A DNA stretch of 56,034 nt from an uncultured Bacteroidales bacterium (GTDB lineage: Bacteria; Bacteroidota; Bacteroidia; Bacteroidales; UBA932). Of this stretch, positions 7,653 to 15,602 are shown piece after piece. A model generated the notes under the pieces. That model was given only the letters and a program-made list of their open reading frames with translations. It made no database searches and was not told the origin of the DNA. Made by a program: the position numbers and the translations under genes. The stretch is from positions 1 to 56,034 of the forward strand of contig ONSU01000010.1 of assembly GCA_900320545.1 (NCBI GenBank), in the 5' to 3' direction. Within the stretch, counting starts at the first letter, position 1, and each line of letters starts with the position of its first letter.

Positions 7653-9316
7653 CAGGCGAAAGCGATCAGGATCAGGAGCTGGGCCACAAGCACGCGGAGG
7701 AACATCGAGAGCGGATAGACCGTAGCGTAATTGAGGGATGGATATTCCGTCCCGTACATATTCTGGGCGAAGGCCAGGACGGGGGCGTTGGTCGTGGAGC
7801 CGATCAGCATACCGATGATCTGGTAGAAGTTGACCTTGAAGATAAGGCGGGCGATGAGACCCGTCAGGAAAACGGGGATCATCGTGATGGCGGCGCCGTA
7901 CAGGATCCACCAGTAACCGCCTCCGGTGAGGGAACTGACGAAATTCTCACCCGCGCCGATACCGACGGCGGCAAGGAAAAGCGAGATGCCGATATCCCGG
8001 ATCATCAGGTTGGCGCTCTCGGTCGTGTAGGTCGTGATCCGCCACTTGGGGCCGAAATAACCGATGAGGATGGCGATGATGAGCGGTCCGCCGGCGAGGC
8101 CGAGCTTGACGGCCTGGGGGATGCCGGGGAAACGGATCGGGATCGAGCCGAAGATCACACCGAGGACGATGCCGAGGAAAATGGGGATCAGATTGGGCTT
8201 GTTGAGGTCCGAACCCTTGTTGCCGACCAGTTCGGAAACCTCCTGAATGGCGCTTTCACGGCCGACGACCATCAGCACGTCGCCCATCTGGATGTACATA
8301 TTCGGCGTGGCGACGATCTCGACGCCGGCGCGGATGATACGGGTAATGTTGACGTTGTAGGCCGCACGGAAGTTGAGGTCGCGGAGTTTCTTGCCGGTAA
8401 GCGTCGAGCGCGTGACGGTGATGCGGCGGTAGATGTAGGTATGGTCCAGGCGGTCCCAGTCGGCCTGGTGCATCGGAACTTCCTCGCCGAAGAGGATGCG
8501 AAGTTTGTCCACTTCCGCGTCCGTGGTCACGATCAGCAGCCGGTCGCCCTGCTCCAGCACGGTTTCGGGGGTGATGACGCTGACCTCGTCGCCTTTCATG
8601 ATGCGGGAGGCGACGAACTTGCCGCCGAAGTTTTGGAGGACATCCGAGAGCTTGCGGCCGAAAAGGGCCGGGTTCTCGACCATACAGTGCATCCGGCGGG
8701 CGTGTTCACCGCCTTCTTCCTCCTCGTGCTCCAGGGCCGTGCGCTCTTTGTCGAGGTTGACGCGGAGAAGGGGCTTCAGAAGCAGCAGGACCAGAATGAC
8801 TCCGATGACGCCGAGCGGATAGGCGACGGCGTAGGCGGAGGTCATTGCCGCCGCGCCGGCCGCGTCGCCGGACACGTCGATGACCGTCTGCTGGGCCGCA
8901 CCGAGGCCGGGCGTGTTGGTCACGGCTCCGCTCATCACGCCGACCATTGTCGGCAGACTCTCCCCCGTGAGGCAGGCCAGGAGCCAGGTCACGAGAACGG
9001 CCAGGAGGATGTTGCCCACCGAGAGCATATTCAACTTGAGGCCGCCGCTCCGGAAGGAGTGGAAGAAGCCGGGACCGACCTGAAGGCCGATGGAGAAGAC
9101 AAACAGGATCAGGCCGAATTCCTTGACGAAATTGAGGATGCCCGGATCGGACCGGAAGCCGAAATGGCTGACGAGGATCCCGACGAATAGGATCCAGGTG
9201 ACACCGAGCGTGACGCCCTTTACCTTCAGTTTGCCCAGCATCAGGCCGATGCCGATGACAAAGGCGAAAAGCAATATGGAATGGGCGATGCCCGTACCGA
9301 AAAACAAATCGTGCAT
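7652..9316 (-). CDS. AspT/YidE/YbjL family membrane transporter with two RCK_C domains
   Basis: Inner-membrane protein of 554 residues in the aspartate:alanine exchanger superfamily. About five hydrophobic segments (residues 1-190, with the CLTGESLPTMVGVMSGAVTN and NTPGLGAAQQ motifs typical of the AspT/YidE duplication) precede two soluble RCK_C (TrkA-C) domains at about 205-370. A second hydrophobic half follows (380-554, with STTNAPVLAFAQ). YidE-like members have no settled substrate, so an anion or amino-acid antiporter role is inferred. It is one base from the thioesterase gene upstream and overlaps the NUDIX start. Confidence 0.9.
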   Translation of the reverse strand: MHDLFFGTGIAHSILLFAFVIGIGLMLGKLKVKGVTLGVTWILFVGILVSHFGFRSDPGILNFVKEFGLILFVFSIGLQVGPGFFHSFRSGGLKLNMLSVGNILLAVLVTWLLACLTGESLPTMVGVMSGAVTNTPGLGAAQQTVIDVSGDAAGAAAMTSAYAVAYPLGVIGVILVLLLLKPLLRVNLDKERTALEHEEEEGGEHARRMHCMVENPALFGRKLSDVLQNFGGKFVASRIMKGDEVSVITPETVLEQGDRLLIVTTDAEVDKLRILFGEEVPMHQADWDRLDHTYIYRRITVTRSTLTGKKLRDLNFRAAYNVNITRIIRAGVEIVATPNMYIQMGDVLMVVGRESAIQEVSELVGNKGSDLNKPNLIPIFLGIVLGVIFGSIPIRFPGIPQAVKLGLAGGPLIIAILIGYFGPKWRITTYTTESANLMIRDIGISLFLAAVGIGAGENFVSSLTGGGYWWILYGAAITMIPVFLTGLIARLIFKVNFYQIIGMLIGSTTNAPVLAFAQNMYGTEYPSLNYATVYPLSMFLRVLVAQLLILIAFA

Positions 9317-9317
9317 A

Positions 9318-10085
9318 TTAATACTCCATCTTCACAATAAAACACTGGCGGCCTTCCACCCGGCCTTCCACATAGCAGGCATCCCGGCCGTCGGAAAGAA
9401 TCTCGCCGCCGCGGAAAAGTTCCACGGTATCGCCCGGACGGACTTCCCGGTTGAAATTGATGCTGACATCCACCGGGCGGCGGAAGGCATCTTCCAGGCC
9501 GAGGCAGTCCATCGCCCAGGCCATATAGCGGGCGTTGTTGACATGACCCAGGAAGTCAAGGTCGGAATAGGCCACGGTATGGTTTCCGGCCGGATTCCAG
9601 GTCAGATCCGAGGGGGCCTGCACCTTGGGGGCGGGCTCCGCAATGGCATATCCTTCCCCTGCGGTGGAGAGGTCCAGAAGAGGATTGCTCTCGGCGGGAT
9701 TGCGCAGCAGGCGGCGGCTCTCCGTATCGATGATGAGCCAGGAACTCGTCGCGGAAACCTTTTCTCTTCCCTCTGCGTCCTGCAGGAGGAAGTCCCTGAG
9801 GAAGAACAGGCCGTCAAAACCCTTGTGCCAGGTCCAGAGGCGGATATCCTCCTTCCAGAGCGGCGTGTCGGTAAAATGAATGTGCATCCGGGAGAGCACC
9901 CAGGCCGTCTTGCTTTCCTGGAGCGCGTCATAGCCCGCTCCGATCAGCTCGGCACCCCAATGCGCCAGTTCCTGCGCGAGGTCCATAAAGGCGGACGGCC
10001 TGAGACGGCGATCCCGGTCGACGTCGTAGCACGGGACCGTGATTTCCTGATAGAATTTGTTTTTCTCCCTGTATACGCCTTTCAT
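9318..10085 (-). CDS. Acyl-ACP thioesterase (hotdog fold)
   Basis: Cytoplasmic enzyme that releases free fatty acids from acyl carrier protein and so sets chain length. The 255-residue product has two hotdog halves. The first contains YDVDRDRRLRPSAFMDLAQE, with AWVLSRMHIHF and a following WTWHKGFDG. The second contains VAYSDLDFLGHVNNARYMAW, where the D-x-N/H-x-HVNN pattern carries the Asn/His active-site residues of the PF01643 family. It follows the HU-like gene by six bases and lies one base from the AspT-like gene, so it belongs to the same minus-strand operon. Confidence 0.9.
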   Translation of the reverse strand: MKGVYREKNKFYQEITVPCYDVDRDRRLRPSAFMDLAQELAHWGAELIGAGYDALQESKTAWVLSRMHIHFTDTPLWKEDIRLWTWHKGFDGLFFLRDFLLQDAEGREKVSATSSWLIIDTESRRLLRNPAESNPLLDLSTAGEGYAIAEPAPKVQAPSDLTWNPAGNHTVAYSDLDFLGHVNNARYMAWAMDCLGLEDAFRRPVDVSINFNREVRPGDTVELFRGGEILSDGRDACYVEGRVEGRQCFIVKMEY

Positions 10086-10091
10086 ACTCTA

Positions 10092-10898
10092 CTACAATTG
10101 CATCGAGCGGATCATTTCAAGTTCCTCGGGGCTGTAGAGGATCGTATCGATGAAGTCCGGGAAGAACTGCGCCACGACGAGGAACACCCCCAGCGCGAGC
10201 GCCGCCACGGCAAACACTGCGATCAGAATCCACAGCACGATCCGCCACCCCAGGTACCGCCGCGCCGCCGGTGCTTCGACCGGCCGGTGTGCTTGGCGAC
10301 GCGTGTCATCCCCGACTTCGTGTGCATCGCTACAGGCTTCCTGTGCGTCATTCCGGACTTCCTGCCGGACTTCCTGCGCGTCGTCCCGGACTTGTTCCGG
10401 AATCTTCCCCTCCGCCGGCTCCTCCAGAATCTTCGCCAGAGAGCCGACCGCCTCCGCCACCTCGTCCTCCGTCTCCACGTGGGTCTTGAGGGAAATCCGT
10501 TCCAGGCCGAAAGCATAAGGATAAATATCCAGATCCTCGTCCGGAACAAAGAAAAAATAATTCTCACGGGTGGCCCGCAGGCGTCCCAGCCCCGGGAAAA
10601 CGATGGCCTTCCGCTCCTGCAACTTTCCCTTCAGCTCCTGCAGAAACGCGGTCGTAATCCGTGCCGCCGTCTCGCGGGAAACGCTGTTGGAACGGGCGTA
10701 GAAATCGGAAAGAAGCGTATCGCTCCCCTGCTTCTGGGTGAAATACAGCCGCCTGTACGGGGGATTGATGGTATATCCCTTGTCGGAGAAAGACGACGGA
10801 ACCACCTCCGCGATGAAGGTTCCGATCCCCGGAAGGGTCACCTCGTCTTCATCGAGAACGATCTCCTTAATCATCTTGGACAAAAGGGCGATATCCAT
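10092..10898 (-). CDS. CCDC81-type HU-domain protein with C-terminal membrane helix
   Basis: The 268-residue product starts with two HU-related domains of the bacterial CCDC81 type (residues about 1-55, DEVTLPGIGTFIAEVVPS, and about 60-135, FPGLGRLRATRENYFFF). These proteins usually have a membrane helix followed by a periplasmic SPOR domain and bind DNA or peptidoglycan at the envelope. Here the helix (about 218-243) is followed by only some 25 residues, so the SPOR part is missing. Residues about 165-200 (IPEQVRDDAQEVRQ...) derive from a dispersed palindromic DNA repeat. First gene of the minus-strand operon; its promoter is at 10919-10926. Confidence 0.82.
   Translation of the reverse strand: MDIALLSKMIKEIVLDEDEVTLPGIGTFIAEVVPSSFSDKGYTINPPYRRLYFTQKQGSDTLLSDFYARSNSVSRETAARITTAFLQELKGKLQERKAIVFPGLGRLRATRENYFFFVPDEDLDIYPYAFGLERISLKTHVETEDEVAEAVGSLAKILEEPAEGKIPEQVRDDAQEVRQEVRNDAQEACSDAHEVGDDTRRQAHRPVEAPAARRYLGWRIVLWILIAVFAVAALALGVFLVVAQFFPDFIDTILYSPEELEMIRSMQL
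10382..10404 (-). repeat. Palindromic repeat copy inside a coding sequence
   Basis: Copy of the GATTCC-GG-AACAAG-TCC-GG element, read in frame as IPEQVRDD in the HU-like protein. Decayed partial copies continue to about 10305 and code for the neighbouring EVRQEVRNDAQE and HEVGDD peptides. Confidence 0.75.
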
Positions 10899-10918
10899 AG
10901 CATTTCATTTTGCGACCG

Positions 10919-10926
10919 CAAAGATA
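10919..10926 (-). promoter_or_regulatory. -7 box of the HU-like protein operon
   Basis: TATCTTTG on the minus strand, 20 bases before the start codon at 10898. It is back to back with the tRNA-Asn promoter. Confidence 0.6.
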
Positions 10927-10947
10927 GCAAAAATTTTTGCGAAAAAA

Positions 10948-10978
10948 TTTGCAGAATCAAAAAATCATTGTACCTTTG
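10948..10978 (+). promoter_or_regulatory. Promoter of tRNA-Asn
   Basis: TTTG (10948-10951), 19-base spacer, TACCTTTG (10971-10978). The same TTTG-19-TACCTTTG arrangement precedes tRNA-Glu and tRNA-Asp in this window. Confidence 0.8.
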
Positions 10979-11010
10979 CAATCCCGTTTCACAAAAACGG
11001 TCACATACCT

Positions 11011-11087
11011 TCCTCAGTAGCTCAGTTGGTTAGAGCACCTGACTGTTAATCAGGGGGTCCTAGGTTCAAGTCCTAGCTGGGGAGCCA
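11011..11087 (+). tRNA. tRNA-Asn (GTT)
   Basis: Complete cloverleaf: acceptor TCCTCAG/CTGGGGA, D arm GCTC...GAGC, anticodon arm CCTGA-CTGTTAA-TCAGG with anticodon GTT, T arm CTAGG-TTCAAGT-CCTAG, discriminator G and an encoded CCA. Confidence 0.97.
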
Positions 11088-11090
11088 AAG

Positions 11091-11132
11091 CGGACAAATC
11101 ATCGGAAACGACGGTTTGTCCGTTTTCTTTTT
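11091..11132 (+). terminator. Terminator of tRNA-Asn
   Basis: CGGACAAA / TTTGTCCG stem (11091-11098 with 11115-11122) followed by a T-rich run. Confidence 0.8.
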
Positions 11133-11156
11133 TGGCCGGCCCATCTCACGCGGCGG

Positions 11157-11352
11157 GTTAAGTCGCATTCAGGGCACAAAACGCTGCCATACCATTTCTG
11201 CCGGAGGGGTTAAGTCGCATTCAGGACCCAAAACGCTGCCATACCATTTCTGCCGGAGGGGTTAAGTCGCATTCAGGCCCCAAAATGCTTCCATACCGTT
11301 CCTGCGGGAAGGGTTAAGTCGCATTCAGGACCCCAAATGCTGCCATACCGGG
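11157..11352 (+). repeat. 52-bp intergenic tandem repeat, four units
   Basis: Units beginning GTTAAGTCGCATTCAGG start at 11157, 11209, 11261 and 11313, exactly 52 bases apart. The first three are near-identical; the fourth breaks off after TGCCATACCG. No reading frame of note. It occupies the first part of the 742-base gene-free stretch after tRNA-Asn. The rest (11353-11530) shows nothing recognisable before the promoter at 11531. Confidence 0.9.
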
Positions 11353-11530
11353 CAGGTGGACGTGGGCAGATTGGACAGGGCAAGAAAAATAGTCTCTCCG
11401 CACGCCCTTTCGAAATCGAAATTGCTGAAGGAAGTCCGATATCCGGGGCCGTAGACTTCATCCATACTTCATTAAATAACTTCTCGGATATAAACATTTG
11501 TAGAAATACAAGTGTTTTTCTTTTTTTTAC

Positions 11531-11829
11531 TATATTTGCAGTGCCTATCGTTTAGGCGTACATATCAGCGAAAGTGTTTTCGTGTCCTTTGTGGGAAATT
11601 CGCAGTTTCAACGACAGAAGGATTACGATGACTTTACCGCTCGTGCATTGACTATGTAGTTTTGCGCCGGTTCTCGGTGCTGCACTCCATATCAGGCCGA
11701 GTGTGGAGTGTTATCAGTAGTTTGTTTCTGTCAAGGCCCTGCGAAGCCTCCCACAAAATAAACGAAAGAGGCTCCACACTTTTGTTTTAATTTATTGCCT
11801 GAGGAAGCCGAGGCGCAAAAATCTACCAT
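11531..11829 (+). promoter_or_regulatory. Promoter -7 box and long structured leader of the FISUMP lipoprotein
   Basis: TATATTTG at 11531-11538 has no clear -33 partner. The roughly 285-base untranslated leader that would follow contains several hairpins: GCCTA/TAGGC right at the 5' end, CGAAA/TTTCG near 11573, CACTCC/GGAGTG near 11685-11708, AGCCTC/GAGGCT near 11745-11775, and GCCT/AGGC just before the start codon. No open frame of note lies inside. It may be a cis-regulatory RNA; no known riboswitch class was recognised. Confidence 0.5.
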
Positions 11830-13236
11830 ATGAGAAAGGCAATTCCCTATCGTTTTCTCCTTGGGTTATGTTTATTTACAATGGCGTCCTGCGAAAAACA
11901 GACTCAAAACGAAGCAACAACCCACAGACTTTCATTCTCGTTCGCGAATGGAAACTCCATGTACAAATCCACAAAAGGAGCCTCATCCGACATTTTTGAC
12001 GAATTCTACGCGAAATTATCTTCTGGCGAACTCGTAGCCGAAACATATAACCTTACATTTACCGAGATAGAGAGTGGTGCCGCATATACCTTTACGGGAG
12101 CATGGGAGACAGCCACTGTAGAACTTCAAGCGGCAACATACAAGGTTACGGGAGCATCGACCGCAGTAGGAGAAAATAGCCAAGAGAAGTGCTCTATCTG
12201 TTTTGACGAAACTATTACTGTTACAAATCAGATGACAGACATTGTCTTAAACGCTTATTATGATTGCTACCTTTTTGTGCTGACGAGCGAGAAAATTGCC
12301 AATGTTGATAACTGCTTTTTGTTCAACAATAAGTATTGGTATGCCTTCGTAAATGGCAATTTCATAGGAACTTTAACCGGAACTCACAAGGATGGTTCAA
12401 AATTCTCGGTGGAAATGGGCAACTATTCATTTGAGAAGGGGAAATACTACATCTACTACGATATATCCATCAACGAATACGGCATCAGTTTCCTGATTCC
12501 GAAAATGGAAGATGGAGCGAATAATGATGGCTGCTATATTGACGAATACGGTGTTAACTACGGGAACGGCATTTCCGTAAATGGAGTCACATGGGCTCCT
12601 GTAAACTGTGGGTATAAGCCAGCGTCTGATGATAGGCTGGGTTTTGTCTACGGCAAGTTATACCAGTGGGGAAGAAAGTATGGTCAGGGATATTGTGCGC
12701 CATACTATGATCCTAATGATCCTTATAAAGATGAAGGGAGCATAACTATAGCATCTCAATGGAAAGGCAATAATAAAGATGCTGATATGAACACATTCTA
12801 CTATGGAACATCTCCGTCTTTCAACTGGATCAGCAATGTTAGCAGTACGTTCTGGAATAAGGGGACAAATGATAATCCGATAAAAAATGAGGATTACGAT
12901 CCTTGCCCTGATGGTTGGAGAGTTCCCACACTGAAAGAACTGTCCACCCTTATCGAGTGCACTTACTCCAACGCTGAAAAAAATGGAATTATCGGACGGT
13001 GGTTCTTTGATCCCTCTGATAACTCCAAATGTGTATTCTTCCCTTTTGCCGGAGCCAGGTTTTCCGATAATGCAATACATTCTTGTGGGGCATCGCAAAG
13101 AGGTCTTATAGGACAATATTGGGCATCCTCAAATCACATTATAAATATTCACAACAGCCTTGTAGGCACTGATGGCGGAAATGCAACATATCTTGCTTTT
13201 GGGCATAGCGTAAGATGTGTCGCTGACAAAAATTGA
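11830..13236 (+). CDS. Lipoprotein with C-terminal FISUMP domain
   Basis: Predicted surface lipoprotein of 468 residues. The signal sequence MRKAIPYRFLLGLCLFTMAS ends in ASC, a good lipobox. Residues about 30-130 resemble the beta-sandwich N-terminal domains of Bacteroidales DUF4493/fimbrillin-like lipoproteins. Residues about 245-468 look like a FISUMP (Fibrobacter succinogenes major paralogous) domain: GVTWAPVNCG, YGKLYQWGRKYGQGY, DPCPDGWRVPTLKELSTLI, FPFAGARF, YWASS and HSVRCVAD. The function of FISUMP domains is not settled. The gene is clearly AT-richer than its neighbours, suggesting recent arrival. It is preceded by a long structured leader. Confidence 0.85.
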   Translation: MRKAIPYRFLLGLCLFTMASCEKQTQNEATTHRLSFSFANGNSMYKSTKGASSDIFDEFYAKLSSGELVAETYNLTFTEIESGAAYTFTGAWETATVELQAATYKVTGASTAVGENSQEKCSICFDETITVTNQMTDIVLNAYYDCYLFVLTSEKIANVDNCFLFNNKYWYAFVNGNFIGTLTGTHKDGSKFSVEMGNYSFEKGKYYIYYDISINEYGISFLIPKMEDGANNDGCYIDEYGVNYGNGISVNGVTWAPVNCGYKPASDDRLGFVYGKLYQWGRKYGQGYCAPYYDPNDPYKDEGSITIASQWKGNNKDADMNTFYYGTSPSFNWISNVSSTFWNKGTNDNPIKNEDYDPCPDGWRVPTLKELSTLIECTYSNAEKNGIIGRWFFDPSDNSKCVFFPFAGARFSDNAIHSCGASQRGLIGQYWASSNHIINIHNSLVGTDGGNATYLAFGHSVRCVADKN

Positions 13237-13289
13237 ACTTTCGTTAAACTCAATCATTTTTCTACTTTAACTCTTAATCTCAACCCATT

Positions 13290-13832
13290 ATGAGACACCT
13301 TGTATCCATTTTCACTGTCTTTCTCTGTTCTCTCGCCTTCTCGACATTGATACGGGCTCAGTACATTGAGAAACCAGACTCTCTCATTAATAAAGGCGGG
13401 AAAATAGTGACGACAGCCGGGGAGAAACTTTCCTCTGATTACCTTAGTAAAATCTTTGAACCGAACCTTTATACTGATTATAAGAGCGCTAAAAGAAAAT
13501 TCAATGCCGGAATGACAATGACCTGTATAGGAGGTAGCCTCCTTGTGTATGGCTCAACATGGATGATTGTCGGAGAAATTATGTATGAAAATAACGCTGG
13601 CCCCGATGGTACTATCTCTGGTGATATGGAGGCATCCGGGGTGATGATTGTCGGGGCTTCATTCTTCATCCCAAGTATCGTTCTTTCCGCCGTGGGTATT
13701 CCAACTCTGGTCAAAGGCAAAAAGGGACTTAAACGAGTGGTTGCACGGTATAACGAAGCATCTCACTCATCTGACATCGCACTTTCATTGGGAGCAACAC
13801 ATAATGGATTTGGCTTAAAATATTCTTTTTAG
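13290..13832 (+). CDS. Hypothetical membrane-associated protein
   Basis: 180 residues, not recognised. An N-terminal signal sequence (MRHLVSIFTVFLCSLAFSTL, then IRAQ) is followed by a polar stretch and two hydrophobic segments (about 75-95, TCIGGSLLVYGSTWMIVGEI, and 110-137, VMIVGASFFIPSIVLSAVGI). The last 20 residues (DIALSLGATHNGFGLKYSF) end in Phe like an outer-membrane beta strand. It follows the FISUMP lipoprotein by 53 bases in the same AT-rich module and ends at a terminator, so the two form a likely operon. Confidence 0.7.
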   Translation: MRHLVSIFTVFLCSLAFSTLIRAQYIEKPDSLINKGGKIVTTAGEKLSSDYLSKIFEPNLYTDYKSAKRKFNAGMTMTCIGGSLLVYGSTWMIVGEIMYENNAGPDGTISGDMEASGVMIVGASFFIPSIVLSAVGIPTLVKGKKGLKRVVARYNEASHSSDIALSLGATHNGFGLKYSF

Positions 13833-13851
13833 AATACTTAAACTAATTAAG

Positions 13852-13878
13852 AAAAGCGGCCCTCGCAGGCCGCTTTTT
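13852..13878 (+). terminator. Terminator of the first island module
   Basis: AAAGCGGCC / GGCCGCTTT stem (13853-13861 with 13868-13876) running into TTTTT on the plus strand. It abuts the vanX-like 3' fragment. Confidence 0.8.
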
Positions 13879-14014
13879 CTTACTGCACCCTTATCGGGAA
13901 GTCGAAGTAGGTGTCGGGGTAGGGCTCGTCGGCGAGGGTGAAGTGCCACCATTCGGTTTCGAGGGGCTTGAAGCCGTGTTTGAGCATGGCGCGGCGGAGG
14001 ATCATCCGGTTCTC
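13877..14014 (-). pseudogene. Duplicated 3' fragment of the vanX-like dipeptidase gene
   Basis: 138 bases matching the last 44 codons, the stop and a few flanking bases of the intact gene at 15468-16247 (copy at 15465-15602). There are only four mismatches and no gaps. It still codes for the LKHGFKPLETEWWHFTLADE region and ends at the same stop, but has no N-terminal part. Sequence past 14014 is unrelated. It separates two AT-rich gene pairs and looks like a displaced target-site copy. Confidence 0.93.
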
Positions 14015-14047
14015 TTCAATGAGATCCTTAAATGAACCTATTTGAAC

Positions 14048-14078
14048 TTGATAGATCGGGATGGAGAGACTATTTTTG
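14048..14078 (+). promoter_or_regulatory. Promoter of the second island module
   Basis: TTG (14048-14050), 20-base spacer, TATTTTTG (14071-14078). The leader of about 115 bases before the start at 14199 shows nothing recognisable. Confidence 0.55.
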
Positions 14079-14198
14079 AACACTCCTTTGTTAAAAAGAA
14101 TAAAGGAAACAAAAGGGAGTCAGATAAAGTTCCCTGTCTCTCAGAATAGAATAATGCCGTATCTGGGAACTGACGGCAAAATAATGGATCTGTTTTCT

Positions 14199-14684
14199 AT
14201 GAAAAAATTTTTCTTTCTCTTGGCTGCCGTCGTCTTTGTATCATCCTGTGGCTCTGCCAGTGCCAGTTTAGGAATTGGCAATACATTTTACAAGACAAAC
14301 AATTTGCTTAAGAACACGGCCACCTATGCTCCCGGAAGTGCCCAAATGTTCGTTACCCCGATTCTGGCCGATCTTAAAGTTTCTCCGAAAAAGATCGTTT
14401 ACCACCTTGAGGTCGGGGAAAATATCAGAATGGGTGGCGAAGAGAATGTGATAGCGTCCGCCGTAAAAGAAGCGCTGGATGTTGAGGGTGGCGATGTGAT
14501 TGTCGGTCTGGAGAAACAACTGAAATATGATTCGGAAGGAAATATCCAATCTATAACAATAACCGGATATCCTGCGAAATATGTCAATTTCAGACCCTGT
14601 GAGAATCTTCCTCTGCCGGCCAAGCCGGAGGAAAAGGAGAGCAAGGAGGGATCCGGTTTGCCTTTTTTCAGCAAATCCAAATAA
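14199..14684 (+). CDS. Small lipoprotein of unknown function
   Basis: 161 residues from MKKFFFLLAAVVFVSSCGSA, a strong signal with lipobox VSSC. Earlier in-frame starts would put 46 polar residues before the signal and were rejected. The mature part reads TYAPGSAQMFVTPILADLKV, then VIASAVKEALDVEGGDVIVG, then ITGYPAKYVNF. This pattern appears familiar from unassigned Bacteroidales lipoproteins, with no known role. It ends in a charged tail (KPEEKESKEGS). AT-rich like its neighbours; 21 bases separate it from the next gene. Confidence 0.75.
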   Translation: MKKFFFLLAAVVFVSSCGSASASLGIGNTFYKTNNLLKNTATYAPGSAQMFVTPILADLKVSPKKIVYHLEVGENIRMGGEENVIASAVKEALDVEGGDVIVGLEKQLKYDSEGNIQSITITGYPAKYVNFRPCENLPLPAKPEEKESKEGSGLPFFSKSK

Positions 14685-14705
14685 TTATTGCCTAGAGGAA
14701 TTATT

Positions 14706-15380
14706 ATGAAAATCCGGTTAATAATTTTCGCCTTATCGATGTTTTTATCATTTCCGGGTTATGCACAAGAGAGTATTCGTCTTGTACGCGGGACGGTAAA
14801 GGCACTTGACAATCAGCCGCTACCATCTATAGCCATAAGTACCGACAATGGGGATTTATTCACTCTTCGTGGAAGCGGGTACTTTGAACTTCGTGTATCC
14901 TCAATTTGCCGCTCTATAACGTTTAAGGCGGACGGCCATTTACCCGAGAAGAAAGAGATAGACGGTTCGTATCTCATGGTTAAACTTGCACCGAAACCGG
15001 AGCAAAAAGTAGAGATGGAACCAAAGGAACAAGAAGAGATTCAAATACAACCCGAAAAACAAAAAGTCAAGAAGGAACAGGATTCCGAACAAAAACCAGA
15101 AGAAAAGGTAAAAGAAGAGCCCACAAAACCGGCTTCTGCGGTGAAAGATAAGGAACAGAAGAAGATTGCTGCACGAATTCAGTCCTGTTATGATGAAATT
15201 AAAGATCTCCGGAATGGTATTTTTCAGAGCGAGAGCATTGAAGATTTAAAAGATATATATCCACAAGTAGGAGCGCTATCGAAAAAAATTCACGATTATG
15301 ATGACGAGAATCTGAAACTGGAGTTGAACAAGTTGGTAGAGCTACTTAAACAGAAGTCAGAGTTGCTGTATCAGAAATAA
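14706..15380 (+). CDS. Exported protein with CarboxypepD_reg-like domain and charged coiled-coil
   Basis: 224 residues from the ATG at 14706, preceded by AGAGGAATTATT; a longer reading adds six residues before the signal. The signal peptide is MKIRLIIFALSMFLSFPGYAQ. Residues about 25-95 look like a carboxypeptidase-regulatory beta sandwich (VRGTVKALDNQPLPSIAIST). Residues about 95-150 are a Lys/Glu/Gln/Pro-rich spacer. Residues about 155-224 are a predicted coiled coil. No homologue recognised. A role as an envelope spacer or partner of the preceding lipoprotein is a guess. It ends at a terminator-like hairpin (15407-15440). Confidence 0.7.
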   Translation: MKIRLIIFALSMFLSFPGYAQESIRLVRGTVKALDNQPLPSIAISTDNGDLFTLRGSGYFELRVSSICRSITFKADGHLPEKKEIDGSYLMVKLAPKPEQKVEMEPKEQEEIQIQPEKQKVKKEQDSEQKPEEKVKEEPTKPASAVKDKEQKKIAARIQSCYDEIKDLRNGIFQSESIEDLKDIYPQVGALSKKIHDYDDENLKLELNKLVELLKQKSELLYQK

Positions 15381-15406
15381 CAATCTACCCGAATAAACAA
15401 ACCAAA

Positions 15407-15440
15407 AGCCCGTCGGCAGAGTACACCGCGGGCTCTCTTT
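15407..15440 (+). terminator. Probable terminator of the second island module
   Basis: AGCCCG / CGGGCT stem (15407-15412 with 15429-15434), extended inwards by CGG/CCG, followed by a T-rich run. Confidence 0.55.
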
Positions 15441-15464
15441 ATAAACTCAATTAAGCATCCGGGA

Positions 15465-15602
15465 TTCTTACTGCACCCTTATCGGGAAGTCGAAGTAGGT
15501 GTCGGGGTAGGGCTCGTTGGCGAGGGTGAAGTGCCACCACTCGGTTTCGAGGGGCTTGAAGCCGTGCTTGAGCATGGCGCGTCGGAGGATCATCCGGTTC
15601 TC
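15465..15602 (-). repeat. Direct repeat copy within the intact vanX-like gene
   Basis: The 138-bp partner of the fragment at 13877-14014, same orientation, 134 of 138 bases identical. The two copies are 1588 bases apart and bracket the second AT-rich module. Confidence 0.93.

Noticed and set aside
9090-11033. A 647-codon plus-strand open frame
   Set aside because: It runs antisense to the thioesterase and HU-like genes and into tRNA-Asn; long only because of codon bias.
11157-11352. CRISPR array
   Set aside because: The 52-base units are contiguous and nearly identical along their whole length, so there are no unique spacers and no cas genes.
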